Source: Calendula officinalis
Lineage: Eukaryota > Streptophyta > Magnoliopsida > Asterales > Asteraceae
NCBI GenBank assembly: GCA_963853835.1
Contig: OY970825.1
Span: 24,242,835 to 24,306,834, forward strand
Length of the DNA stretch: 64,000 bases
Direction: 5' to 3'
A program made the position numbers and the translations under genes. Positions 11,832 to 22,589 of this stretch are shown here, piece after piece; position 1 is the first letter of the stretch; every line of letters begins with the position of its first letter. The notes under the pieces were generated by a model that saw nothing but the letters and a program-made list of their open reading frames with translations, was not told the origin of the DNA and made no database searches.

Positions 11832-12807
11832 ATGTATATATATATTAATAACAAAAAGGAAAACAAACAATAGTTACAACGGTTGTAATAAAACATTAAA
11901 ATATGTTAAATAAAATTTAATTTTTTCATTCATTGAATGCAATTTAATTTTAATATAAATTGTAATCATAACTTTAATCATTGCTTTTAACTTCATGATG
12001 TTAAAACTTAAGTTAGGAAAAACCATGATTTATCTACGAGAAGATATGTTTTCAATTAGTAATTAGTTTAGACTATTTGTAATTTAGTCACCCATGTCAC
12101 ATCTACGTCACATCAGTTTTCTCTCTCATGATCAAACACATGACCAAACAGCGACCAATAATCCGTAATGGGTAACCGAATCGGCGACCAATTTTTTTTT
12201 TTAATTTCCGTTCTATTAATATATATAAATATATATAATATTTATTTTATATATAATATATTATTAAATTATTATTATTAATATATATATGTTTATGTAA
12301 GTGGAGGAATACATAGAAAAGCATGGAAAGAGGTCGACCTTCAAAGGTCGTCTTCCCGACCTTTTAGAGCTAGGGACGCGTTCGGAGGAAGCTGTCGTAA
12401 GGGGGACGACGCGTCACCAGTGAAGGACGTGGCGGTCGCGATCGGTATTTTGGTCGTGCGTTACGGACAATCTTACTTTGACTTGCGGAGTGTACAACTT
12501 AGCTCATCAATTGTGTTAGTATACTCGAATGAAATTTTCATAGAGTGTTCAATGATGATTTTTTTTTTATATCCAAGTAATAGCGGTCTAAAAAGTAACG
12601 GAATTGGTAAAAGAATGACGATAAGTGTCTCAAAATTGAAAATGAGTGTTTGAGATTATTAAATTCGACTCGCATGCGGTGACTTAAATTTTTTATTGAA
12701 GCTATAGATATCTATGTATATAATGAAAGAAATGTTATTTATCGATACTTTAGAGATAAGTTTGGTATAATACGTCATACGAATAGAAAGAGTAGATTAA
12801 TGATATA
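11832..12807. other. AT-rich intergenic stretch with a GC-richer island
   Basis: An (AT)-rich low-complexity block spans about 12190-12300. It is followed by a GC-richer patch at about 12300-12480 with several GTCG/CGAC and GGACG motifs, whose 77-codon frame shows no recognisable domain. It could be part of an unidentified repeat. No gene is supported. Confidence 0.4.
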
Positions 12808-13359
12808 TTTCCTCCGTTTCAAAATAAGTGATACACTTGAGTTTACACGTTTTTTGTGATGAAATATGACAATGAAGATTAATATTAAATTGGATAGTTA
12901 ATAAAAGATGGGTCCCATATATTTTGATTAAAGTGAATTTAATGATTTTTAAAAGGAAAAATAAGGGTAAACAAGTTCTTTCACTTTATTAAATGATAAA
13001 GTTAGCGGATGTGGGTCCTATTTTTTTTATTTATTAAGGAAGAAATTTTTTTAAAGTGTATCACTTATTTGAAACACTTAAAAAAAATATACTCCCTCCG
13101 TCCCACAAAAAGTTCTCATTTCTATCATAAATTTTGTCCCACAAAAAAGTTCTCATTTCTATTAAATAATATTATTATTATGGGCCCCACTACCAACTAT
13201 CTCTTAAAAACACTTTCTCTCTCCAATTAACCTTATATTTTAATCAAAAATAGTACCAAAGACCCCACTATCAACTATCTCCTAAATACTTGTGCCCAAA
13301 GGAAATGGGAACTTTTTTGTAGGACGGAGGGAGTATCACTTATTTTGAAACGAAGAAAG
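12808..13359. mobile_element. Stowaway-type MITE (outer), interrupted by a second one
   Basis: TA dinucleotides flank the element (12806-12807 and 13360-13361). The left end TTTCCTCCGTTTCAAAATAA and the complement of the right end (CTTTCTTCGTTTCAAAATAA) form terminal inverted repeats of about 27 bp that include AAGTGATAC. TA duplication and CTCCGT-type ends are hallmarks of Stowaway (Tc1/mariner-derived) MITEs. The second MITE at 13092-13333 is inserted near its right end. Confidence 0.75.
13092..13333. mobile_element. Stowaway-type MITE (inner, 242 bp)
   Basis: It begins CTCCCTCCGTCCCACAAAAA and ends with the complement of CTCCCTCCGTCC, flanked by TA at 13090-13091 and 13334-13335. An internal direct duplication of AAAGTTCTCATTTCT is visible. 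It is a later insertion into the outer Stowaway element. Confidence 0.85.
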
Positions 13360-13361
13360 TA

Positions 13362-14103
13362 TTCTCTATATGTTTTTATTTATGTTTCTTAATGCTTGCC
13401 TTTCTTTTATGCATATAATTCATATACACTTAGACCGGTGTCAATGGTGACGGCAACTGACGCCGTCAGTTGCTGCCAACTCAGCGCCATGTTAGCATAC
13501 AAACTAACTAACACTTAACTGACGTACATATGCCAACAACACTCTGTCTCTTACCGTTTAAAAAAAAAGGTTTTTTTATTAGCTATCGGGTACGGCCGGT
13601 CCCACCTCGCACACTCCTCCTCCGTCTCTTCTCCCGTCTCGAAATCTCAAACAAAGAAGAAAAGAACAACATATTAGGTTAAAGTAGAAAAAACACAATA
13701 CCCAACAAAGTGGAATAAACAGAAATGCAAATGAATAAAGAAACAAATAATGTTCCCCACAACATGGGCTTGTTTGTCTTTTTGTAGTAAAAAATCTTGA
13801 CGGAAGAAGTTCTAGATACACCCATCACATGGGTCTCCTTTAATGTCCCGAAATAGATCAACCCACACGTGTCAATTCATACCCCTCAATTATGGGATAA
13901 CCCCATTTATAGTATCATAACCATGCTCATGTTTCTGTTCATATTAGACATCTGGCGTGCCACTACATCACAATATTCACTTATTGCACATGCTTACTTT
14001 CTTTTTCTTTTTCTTTTTCTTTTTCTAACCAAACTAAAAATTTATAATTTAGTAATATTAGTGTAACATATAATTAGATCATGTTTTAAAGATTAAGGTA
14101 TAT
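13362..14103. other. Intergenic stretch with CTTTTT microsatellite
   Basis: No supported gene. A (CTTTTT)n-like tract lies near 14000-14026. The region 13430-13560 (GGTGTCAATGGTGACGGC and neighbouring sequence) is repeat-like but has no paired ends. The block ends at the duplication flanking the next Mutator-like element. Confidence 0.4.
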
Positions 14104-16007
14104 AAAAAATAAGGGAAAATTACAGAAGTTGTCCGTGAGGTTTTCCAGATTATTGGTTATTGTCCCTAACTTTTTTTTCGGTTTTTTTGCCCTTGACGTT
14201 TTTAAAATTCCGCACTTTTATCCTTCCGTCCATTTTTGGCCGTTAACTGACGAAAAATACAAGGCATGTGAGAGCATTTTGGTTCTTTTCACCATACTTC
14301 ATCTTCTCCATCTTCTTCAACAACCTCTTCATCGTCATTCATGAACATCACCACAAGCAGCACAAAAACACGCAGATCTGTCACCAGAAACACAACATCA
14401 TCTCCGGCGAACGGTCGTCTTCTCCGGCTAACGGTCGTCGTCTTCAGATCTGGTATTCGTCGTGTGACGGTGACTGTAACGACCTGAAAATTTGTATCAA
14501 ATAAATTATATGAAAATATGATAAATGAGGATAAATCATTTAAAATATGTGGGAATTGGTTTCGTGTAAATCGGATGGCGTTTGATATGTGTATTCCCTT
14601 GTTAAAGTCGAAACGGGTCAAGTTGGGTAAAACACCAAGTTGGAAAAGTGCATTTTTGTTCCAGCATATTTTAGAGATCTCTAATCCGAGGATTAGCATC
14701 GCGAGTATTGATGGCCAAAAGTGCAATTTCAAGCAGCAAAGTTTAGAGATATCTAATCCTGATTTTAGCATTAGCAAGTTCGGGCACCCACGAGTTTTAG
14801 CAATGCGAATTTTAGGATTAGCATTGCTAATTCGTGCAGGAAGTATAAAAAGAGGGTTTTAGCTAGGGTTTCTCATTTCAAAACCCATTTGAGCTTGGAG
14901 CCGTTTTGGAGGAGAAAGAGGAGTTTTTGGTGATTTCTTGCTCAAATCTTCACCATATTGAGGATCTAAACATCAAAAGTAAGGATTCTTGATCCTTGAT
15001 AATTGGTAGTTAGTTTGTGAACTTTATTTGGGGAAAATTGGAGGTTTGGGTAACCTACCAAGTTATCTTTGGGGAAGATGACTAAGATGGGTGTAAAACA
15101 CTCCTAGTAAGCTTAAGAACCTTGTGTTCTTGTTGGATTTGGGTTTTGATGATAAAAATCTTGAACTAGGGTTTTGGGTTCCACCAAGTTGGATGAACTT
15201 GGTGGTTAAGAAGGTTGTTATGAAGTTATTGGTAACTAGTTATGGGTAATAACTAGATTCTATGATGATAATGATGGTAGGTCAAGAAGACCTAAAGATT
15301 GGTGACATTTCACAAGTTGGAAAGCAACGATTCGTGTTAATAGACACGATTTGGAGTTAGCTTGGCTAAGGTGAGTACATGAGACTTTTACTGAGTACAT
15401 AGCAAATGATTTTGAAAACTATGATGTTTTTGAGTCTTTATTAATAAATGTCTTTACTAAAGATATGAATGAAAAGATAAGAAAATGAAAATATTAGACT
15501 ATCTAAGTATGTCCAAATGACTAATGATTTTGAAAGAGATTGTGATAATGAAAACGTGATTAATAATTCTTGTTAATATAATGTATGATTAAGAGTATGA
15601 ATTAGAAAGTAAGATATTTGGTTTATTAATAATATGTATTAATAAAGCTTATGACAATGATTTTCATGCAATCAAGTATTGATTAGTATATTATACTAAT
15701 AAAAGTAGTGATTTATTTGCTAGGAGAATAAGTATAAAGTGACTAGAGATGGATTTATATTCTAGTAAAAGAGAAGTTAAAGTAATATGATTTTGATAAA
15801 TGATAAATATGTTTTATTAAATAAAGGACTTGGTAAAGTCAATACTGAAATTGAATAAGAAACGGGAATAATATGATAATTAGAATAGATACATTCTAAT
15901 TTATGTTTGAACATGTATTATTGGGGCTAGGCCCGTATTTAATGATTTCAATATGTGTTGAGAAAAGGATCCGGATCATAGTCGACCCACACAAGTTGTG
16001 GGAGTTA

Positions 16008-16306
16008 GACTACCCCCATTGGTTAAATGCGGGTTGGGTCACCAAATATAATATTGGAAAAAAAAGAGAGTGGGTCACCAAAAGTGGTGACCTAGGTTGG
16101 TGGAGAGGCCTAGGTCACAAGCAAGGGTCACCTCTTTCTTTAATTATTATATTCATTTAATATGATGTGCAATTTTTTGATTGAGTTGGATTGGGTTGTT
16201 AATGAGTGTGAAAAATATAGTTGGATTGAGTTGTGTATGTGGAAGAGAGAGAAATTATTTTTTATTGAAAAGATTAGGTTGGGTTGGGTTGCTAATGGGG
16301 ATAGTC
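16008..16306. mobile_element. Harbinger-type MITE nested in the solo LTR (299 bp)
   Basis: Compared with the homologous LTRs at 23.2 and 27.9 kb, this segment is extra. Those read GGGAGTTAGTGACACC in LTR sense, whereas here GGGAGTTA is followed by the element and then TTAGTGACACC. The TTA is duplicated (16005-16007 and 16307-16309). The ends are GACTACCCCCATT and the complement GACTATCCCCATT. The element contains no gene. Having the empty site in the same window makes the boundaries secure. Confidence 0.9.
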
Positions 16307-16349
16307 TTAGTGACACCTACTTGGGGAGGTACCACCCTGCGCAAGAGTA

Positions 16350-16556
16350 GCCTGTCGAGAAATAGTCAACCGGGAAACAGGGGAGAAATAGTCAACTCGA
16401 AAAAGGGGGAGAAATAGTCAACCCGGAAATCAGGGGAGTTTTAGTTAACCCGGAAATTGGGGGAGTTTTAGTTAACCCGGAAATCGGGGGAGTTTCAGTT
16501 AACCCGGAAACAGGGGAGTTTACCTAGTTAACCCACATCGGGGGAGTTTGCTTCGG
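16350..16556 (+). repeat. LTR-internal minisatellite, about 28-31 bp unit
   Basis: Around seven units contain GTTAACCCGGAAATC (or GTCAACCCGGAAA) followed by a GGGGGAG run and TTTTAGTTA or AAATAGTCA. The LTR at 23.1 kb and that at 27.7 kb have about four units each in the opposite orientation (GGGTTATCTATTTCTCCCCC), so the repeat number varies between family members. Confidence 0.85.
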
Positions 16557-17467
16557 AGAGGTCCGTAGCGTATGTGATAGAGATTGTGTAAGCTCAGGTT
16601 AGCTTACAAGTATGTGATTTTGATGTGAGTAAGCTTATGGTTAGCTTACTGGTATAAGTATATATGTATAATAATGATAAGATCACGAGTTAATAAGTAA
16701 TAAACGAATAAAGAAAAGTGACGAATATGACTTTATTATATTTGAGAATGGGTCTAAAACCCATGTATCTCACGAGACTATTTTGTCTCACGTACTACTT
16801 TGTTTTTGGCTATGTACTCAGGTTCGAGATTGAAGGATTAGAAGGTCGCGATAGAGGTGGCCTAGAGATGTTTTAGTTCGGGAGCTTATAGGTAGATCCT
16901 GTTATCCTATGGTTATGATATTATCTTTGTAACACCGTGTTTTATAACTTTGATAATCTTTTAAAAGGGTTTTTGTTAAACCGTATTTTTGGATATTGGA
17001 CTTTGCAATATTTTTATTTAAAAATATGATTAGAAGATGTTTTGAAAATTGAGGTGTTACAGTGACGAGCGGCGGAAGTTGGTGACGATTCGGCCGGAGA
17101 GGAAGACCGGAGGTGCATCGATGGCGGAACCCTAATCAGATCGAGGTAACGGTTGAAGAACCATAATCGTGGTTGAAGAACCCTAATCAGATCGGCAAGT
17201 GTGAAGAATTCCGTCGTCTCCGGCGAGCTACCATCGTCTCCGTTTATTAAGGTAAGCTTTTTTTACGATTGATATTTTTCTTTCTACGATTAGGTTTTGT
17301 ATCTTCCATTAATTTGATCGCTCCAATATTTACAAGTTTTTGTGAAATCGGGAAATTCTAGCATTTCCTTGTTTTTGAATCTGATTTAGGTTTGGTTGTA
17401 GAAATGTTTGAAGGTAAGGTTTTGAAGGTTTTGATTGGTAAGATTTTGATTCTCTTTTTTGAAGACT

Positions 17468-17549
17468 TTGAAGGTTTTCATCAGTAAGTTTATTTCATCG
17501 CTAAGATTTTGAAGGTTTTCATCAGTAAGTTTATTTCATCGCTAAGATT
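17468..17549 (+). repeat. 41-bp tandem duplication inside the MULE
   Basis: The unit starting TTGAAGGTTTTCATCAGTAA and ending TCGCTAAGATT occurs twice in direct tandem (starts 17468 and 17509), with a partial third start at 17550. It is noncoding and lies in the interior of the second Mutator-like element. Confidence 0.85.
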
Positions 17550-17865
17550 TTGAAGGTTTTGAAGATTCCCTTTTTTAATTTTGGGTTTGATTTGATTTTG
17601 GTTGTTATAAATTGTTGCAGATTTGAGGATGCTACAACGTGCTTGCTTAATTCCTAATTTTTCAGAGGGGTTTAATTGGGGAAGAACACATAAATGAGGA
17701 AGATGATGCAAGGGTAATTTGGGTAAATAGACAAAAAAAAATCGTTAATTAACAGGAGATTTTTTACGGAAGGACAAAAATGCGGAATTTTAAAAAAGTG
17801 TATGGACAAAAACCCAGAATCTGGAAAACCTCAGGGACAATTTCGGTAATTTACCCAAAAAATAA

Positions 17866-19299
17866 AAGGATGCCTATCTCAATTAAAGATAGAGAACATG
17901 CTCCTTGGCAATTAAGCAAGAGATTATTGCTCATAACTCATAAGTTATATATTTAAATTATGTTCTGGACAAAATAAAAGAAGATTCAGTGCCGTTAAAA
18001 AAACTTAAATTGCGTAAACTATATAGAAAATTAATCGATTGCTAATGGTTTCGTCAGTTGGCTATGGATAGGCATCAATATAGTGACATTGTTGGTACAC
18101 CTTCTTTAGTGGCCAACGTCGTTTGAATTCATCAGCTTGGTCATGTGAAAACCAACGAAGCATGTGGAGGTATTTAAATAAAAAATAAAATATTTTTTGT
18201 GTATATATATTTTATAATGTGCTACTGGTGTTGGATAAGTGGGGTGAAGCAGAATTCAGTGGTTTTGTGTGTAATGTGCTTTTGATATTATGGTAATGAA
18301 GCTGATTCTTACAGAATAAATTTTCTTTATATATAAAAATTTAATGTCAAAAGACGAACATGTTATTTCTTTCTTTTTACCATACTTTGCATTTCACCAA
18401 TTTCAATAATGACATGGTTATAATTTAATATTAAAATTAATCTGTATAAATAAAAAGTGTTTTATGTGAATGAGTTCTTTATGATAAAAGTTATTTGGAG
18501 TGAGGGTATAATAGTCCATTGGGTTTAAATTTATGTGTATATCAAAATCTAAAGTGTGGGTTTAACATTTTCCTTCAAATCGAGAAAGTTATAGCAGTTG
18601 TTATTTTTGTATGCTCCTTTGGTTAATAACATACCATGCGCGCTTGAGATATTGTTTCGGTTGTTGTACCTTTGAAACTATATGACGAATTGTATTAAAT
18701 AAAACTGATATTAACTCTACAAAATGTCATTAGCTTTTTAAAAATAGTAAACATATCTATATACGATTATAATATTTGTTGTACTTGGTGTAAAGGATGT
18801 GAGTCACAATTGATGAGCATATATATAGTTTTCAATCTTTTGTGATGTTCCTAATTGGAGTAGTTAATTTAACGTAGTAATCAAAAGAAGTAATTAAAGG
18901 ACAACCCATGTTACTTCTATTTAAAATGTTCGTGTCATCTATACACGTACCTATCATCGAAATTAGAAATATGAGCCATTACAAAGAAATCAATAAAGCA
19001 CTTCCTTTTTCAATTAATGTTTGGAGAAGACACAAATAAAATTGCTTTGAAAGAAATTATGATTTATTATGATTTAGATAATTATATTTAAATAATAAAT
19101 TTTGATCACTGTCAATGGATCGTCGCTTTGTAATATGACGACTGTCACTTAAATGACGATAGTGGTACGAGCTGGTTAGATAGATGATTAGTTGAGAAGC
19201 TTCAATAGATTCATAAAGATAATAAAAAAGGTAGTGAACATAAATCAAGTTTTATGTTTTATATATACATATATGATGTAAATAATGTATGGGCTTATA
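17866..19299. other. AT-rich intergenic stretch, nothing recognisable
   Basis: No supported coding region, RNA gene or transposon termini. Short reading frames have no family resemblance. Confidence 0.5.
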
Positions 19300-19600
19300 A
19301 ATATTAACTAACACCACTAACATAACTAAACTCGCCACACCACCTACCATCATCATTACTATTGTCACTACTATCCACAATCCACCATACATCACCACCA
19401 ACCTCACCACAACCATACAATTCAACCACCACCACTACACAACTCAGAATCACCATCACTACTACCATCATTCACAACAAATGACTTACCATCAATATTG
19501 TTACTAGCATTGTCATCACAACCATCACTATCTTCACAACCACCCTCCATCACTACTCGACATCATCACCAATACCATACAAGATTTGTTAACCGCGAAA
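19300..19600. repeat. ACC/ATC-rich low-complexity tract
   Basis: About 300 bp built mostly of imperfect CAC, ACC, ATC and CAT triplets (for example CCACCACCACTACACAACTC). It is simple-sequence-like and strongly strand-asymmetric, with almost no G on the plus strand. It has no start-to-stop frame of interest. Confidence 0.75.
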
Positions 19601-19741
19601 TATCATTAAATAATAGTACCTAACTAATTAGTCTTGGTCAATTAGCTACTAATGATAAAATCTTACGTTCAAAATTTGTTAAGAGCATGAATGACTCAAG
19701 CTACTAAAATAAGAAGATATGTTTAACAAATATATATAGTA

Positions 19742-20371
19742 CTAGCTACAAAACCCGCCCGATGGGCGGGTATGCTGTAAATTTTAGTATGTAGAAAAAT
19801 GTCCAAAAACTTTATATATTTCTAAATGACATAATAATCGATAGATGTGATGATGATTTTGTACAAAAAAACGGTAAATGAAGAAATGTTACACGGGCAT
19901 TTTATTAAATGAAGAATCCAGCTTTTTATGCCGTAATCCGTAATATCTGAAGTCTGGTTCCGTTGCACAATCCAGCTTTTTATGCCGTAATCATAGAATG
20001 CCGGTTTTATGGAAATTATATTGAGTCGTGTATCACTTCTGAATAAATACGATTGAGTCGCTGATTGATCTTTTAAATATTTATTTGTTTCCTTGTATGT
20101 AGGATCTTTTAAATAGTTATTTATTTGTTTCCTTGTATGTAGGAAGCCGTATATGGAGCATATGAATGTAGACCGTAAGCCGTACCAGATTCGTTTGCCG
20201 TATATGGAGCGTATGAATGTAGACCGTAAGCTGTACCAGATTCGTTTGTATTAGTGCAAATGACGTTGACCAATCAGGGAATTCCAAGTGGCATTATGGA
20301 CGAATAGGAATGCTTGGAATTGCCATGGTGTCAAACCCTCTTCAAATTTAGGCCTCATATATAGGGTAGGA
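19742..20371 (-). mobile_element. Putative non-autonomous Helitron (630 bp)
   Basis: Read on the minus strand, it starts TCCTACCCTATATATGAGG after an A. It ends with a GC-rich hairpin (ACCCGCCCATCGGGCGGGT), then a short spacer and CTAG before a T. A 5' TC, a subterminal hairpin and a 3' CTRR within an A-T target are the Helitron signature, and no target duplication is expected. The interior holds a roughly 60-bp tandem duplication (CCGTATATGGAGC units near 20150 and 20200) and other direct repeats, but no Rep/helicase coding. The 5' boundary is the less certain end. Confidence 0.6.
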
Positions 20372-22146
20372 TATATAAATGTCATTGGATAACTTAAATT
20401 ACTAACTTACTAATTTTTCAGTTAATATAGTTATATAATTTAAATCCGTAAGTTTTATAAATATAGATGTTTATTAGGCACGTGCCAATATTGGCTTCCT
20501 CAACCCGTCAGTACCACTTTCTGGCCCGTCAAGTAGTGATGTTGTTGGTACCGGCGAGTCACAAGCCGGCGTCGGTAAAACACGTCTGGGTGGCGACGTG
20601 TTCTTGGATGGCGTCGATGGAGTTTGCCAGGGAAGGGGGGAAGAAAAGGGGATTTGGGTTTAATGGGCTTGTACCATGTGCATGTAAACTTGTACAAAAT
20701 CTTTTTTATTTCTTTTTTTCTTTATTTTTATTGTAATAATAATATAAAAATATATTTGTTATTATTTGTTATAAATTTTATTTTAACTTTTAATAATATA
20801 TTAAATTTATATTTAATTAGAAATGGTGATGTAGCATAAAGATGGGTTAGCGATGGGTTGTTTTTTGCACGATCTGACGTCTCAGTAAGCATGAGATGAT
20901 GTAGTGCTTAGCCTATGGGGTATGGGTACTCGTACCACACCCACACCCATATCATCTGTCACTTCGGCAACCACACCACACCCACCCCACATCATCTTTG
21001 GGAAATACCCACCACACCACACCATTTTATTCCATTAAATTTTAAATAAAATAAAAAAGAAAATACCCACCAACCAATCACAAGCATCCACCTCACCTCC
21101 AACACCCGTTGCCTGCCGTTGGCCGTGCCCCTTCTCCACCACGCCAACCCCCACGCTGTTGGGGGGGGGGGGGGTGTTTTCTTCCACACTGCGGCCCTTG
21201 CCACCTTACCATCACGTCGGATGGCGTTGATCCCATACCCATAAATCTTACTGATAGGTTTAATGACACGTAACGATTAGAAGAGCCTTCCATACGGAAG
21301 TGAAAAGTCGATGAGGTCCCTGTCCTTATTGCGTATCTAACGCTCCACCGCCCTTGGAACTACTCTATGGGCGTCAATAAACCTATAATTCTTTAACTCA
21401 TTACCATCTCCACGTCACTTTAGTTTCTGAAGGTCCAATCCTCGCTATCCACGTGTCAATACAAACACACGTGGCGTTCATCCTTGTAAATTCTTACCCT
21501 CCACCATTGTCACTTTACCATCTCTCACTCTCTCATTATTTAACCACTGTCGAATATGAAAAGGGCAGTACCATCTTGGTCACAAAGCAAACGCGTTGAT
21601 CGTATCTTTTTTAAAAGATAAATAAATCTAATATTTTATTTTTATACTCAGTTTACGGTTTTAAGGTTAAGGTTGTATTTGTCTCGTACATTTTAGAGTA
21701 AGCTATGTGAATGAAAATAAATAAAAGTGTTCAGTTAATATGATTATGAATAATAATAAGTTATTAAAATTATAGATTAAATTAAAAATAAATAATATTT
21801 AATCCTATAATTTCTTGCTAATTATAATTCTACTCGGTTTTAATTTTGACATATGTAATCTATAAATTCTCCTTTCTCTAATCATCCGGTAATTTTGATA
21901 TTTGTAATCATCAAATTAATAGTCACATAAGTAGATACAAATTGTAGAAACAATATCATTTCTCGAAATTAAATTAAAAAATATCCATAGGTTTTGCATG
22001 TTTGGGAAACTCTTTGTTTTATTTTCTCTATCTCTCTACTCTTACTTTCATTTTAAATTAAAATTATCTTTTCATAATATAAACATTTTTCACAATTTCA
22101 AACTTTTTCCCTTCTATTTTATTTTCAAACCTATATCCGCTTTTGG
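20372..22146. other. Repeat-rich intergenic stretch with poly-G tract and a G-box pair
   Basis: The short frames at 20467-20839 and 20992-21293 have no recognisable domains. A run of 14 G lies at 21161-21174. Two CACGTG motifs (21450-21455 and 21468-21473) sit 18 bp apart. GATGGGTTAGYGATGGG-like phrases near 20845 recur near 61980 and, in inverse form, near 22480, suggesting a dispersed repeat. I see no gene. Confidence 0.4.
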
Positions 22147-22152
22147 TAGTCT

Positions 22153-22188
22153 TATTGGCGCATACCACGGTGGGGTCTTCGACTGGAG

Positions 22189-22221
<33 letters not shown>

Positions 22222-22238
22222 ATGGCTGGATTGAATCC
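22153..22238 (+). rRNA. rrn18: Partial mitochondrial-type 18S rRNA 3' end (pseudogene in NUMT)
   Basis: Only about the last 85 nt of the small-subunit rRNA are present, ending in GGATTGAATCC. The conserved GUCGUAACAAGGUA segment of the 3' minor domain is intact. It lacks the rest of the molecule and cannot function. Confidence 0.7.
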
Positions 22239-22379
22239 TTCGCGATGGAAATTCCCTTCAAGGTGCTTGCTTCCACGGGTGGCGGGCGGGCGAAGGGTCC
22301 AAAGCACACGTAGCCGGGGGCGAGTCAGAAAATCCAAAAATTCCATTTTCCTTCTTGTTCATCAATCGGGAATCAAGAC

Positions 22380-22402
22380 AAACCGGGCACTACGGTGAGA
22401 CG
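22380..22402 (+). rRNA. rrn5: Partial mitochondrial-type 5S rRNA 5' end (pseudogene in NUMT)
   Basis: About 23 nt matching the start of plant mitochondrial 5S rRNA (AAACCGGGCACTACGGTGAG), then divergence into repeat sequence. It marks the right edge of the organellar insert. Confidence 0.6.
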
Positions 22403-22589
22403 CATCTCCCAACAGTGTCGTCTCAATAAACACATCACTAAACACATTCCTACCGATAGGTTGCTGACGAGATCGCGCTAACATCAACACATCACTAAAC
22501 CCATCCCACTTAAAAAATATATTAAAATATTCCTCTCTCCCCTCACAGCATGCTACCTACGCCAAATATGAGACGTCGCACATGCGAGT
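22403..22589. repeat. Dispersed repeat interrupted by the Gypsy-like element
   Basis: Sequence such as CACATCACTAAACACATTCC and CATCACTAAACCCATCCCAC is, on the opposite strand, similar to the GTGATGGGTTTAGTGA sequence near 61980-62070. It continues beyond the element at 29453-29570 (GCGACGTG..., GACGCTGTCGACGTCTCAC), so the Gypsy-like element landed within it. Confidence 0.45.

Larger units (their letters stand above)
14475..17061 (+). mobile_element. Solo LTR (2587 bp) of the Gypsy-like family
   Basis: It begins TGTAACGACC and ends GAGGTGTTACA, with the 5-bp duplication GTGAC at 14470-14474 and 17062-17066. The sequence is homologous, in the opposite orientation, to the LTRs at 22590-24523 and 27212-29452. 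Shared blocks include the ends, GGATCCGGATCA, CACAAGTTG, the CACCCTGCGCAAG block, the CCCGGAAA-containing minisatellite, and CATGTATCTCACGAGAC. A TATA-like GTATAAAAAG sits near 14842. The clean duplication around a lone LTR indicates loss of the internal region by LTR-LTR recombination. A MITE is nested at 16008-16306. Confidence 0.9.
14113..17856. mobile_element. Second Mutator-like element, disrupted by a solo LTR
   Basis: The 9-bp sequence AAAAAATAA lies at 14104-14112 and 17857-17865. The ends are long inverted repeats: the left arm reads GGGAAAATTACAGAAGTTGT then GAGGTTTTCCAGATT, and the complement of the right arm reads GGGTAAATTACCGAAATTGT then GAGGTTTTCCAGATT. AAAATTCCGCA and TCCTTCCGT blocks occur in both arms. 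Without the nested solo LTR the element is about 1.15 kb and non-coding. The interior near the LTR (CTTCTCCGGC, CCGGAGAGG, AACCCTAATCAGATC) has the look of host gene leader sequence. A 9-bp duplication plus long inverted repeats supports the Mutator superfamily. Confidence 0.85.
22150..22402 (+). other. Nuclear copy of mitochondrial DNA (rrn18 3' end to rrn5 start)
   Basis: The sequence GAAGTCGTAACAAGGTAGCC, then GTAGGGGAACCT and GGCTGGATTGAATCC, matches the 3' end of plant mitochondrial 18S rRNA as I know it. Nuclear 18S reads AAGGTTTCCGTAGGTGAACC and chloroplast 16S ends GGCTGGATCACCTCC, so neither fits. About 140 bp later AAACCGGGCACTACGGTGAG matches the start of mitochondrial 5S rRNA. The order rrn18-spacer-rrn5 is the mitochondrial arrangement. 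Both genes are truncated, so this is a NUMT and not a working rRNA locus. Confidence 0.8.

Noticed and set aside
14289..14862. Frames of 114 and 162 residues
   Set aside because: They span the junction between the Mutator-like element and the solo LTR.
20467..20839. Frames of 65-89 residues on both strands
   Set aside because: Overlapping, with no conserved domain. Probably composition-driven.
22150..22402. Nuclear or chloroplast rRNA gene
   Set aside because: The 3' end sequence matches the mitochondrial form, and both rRNA genes are truncated.
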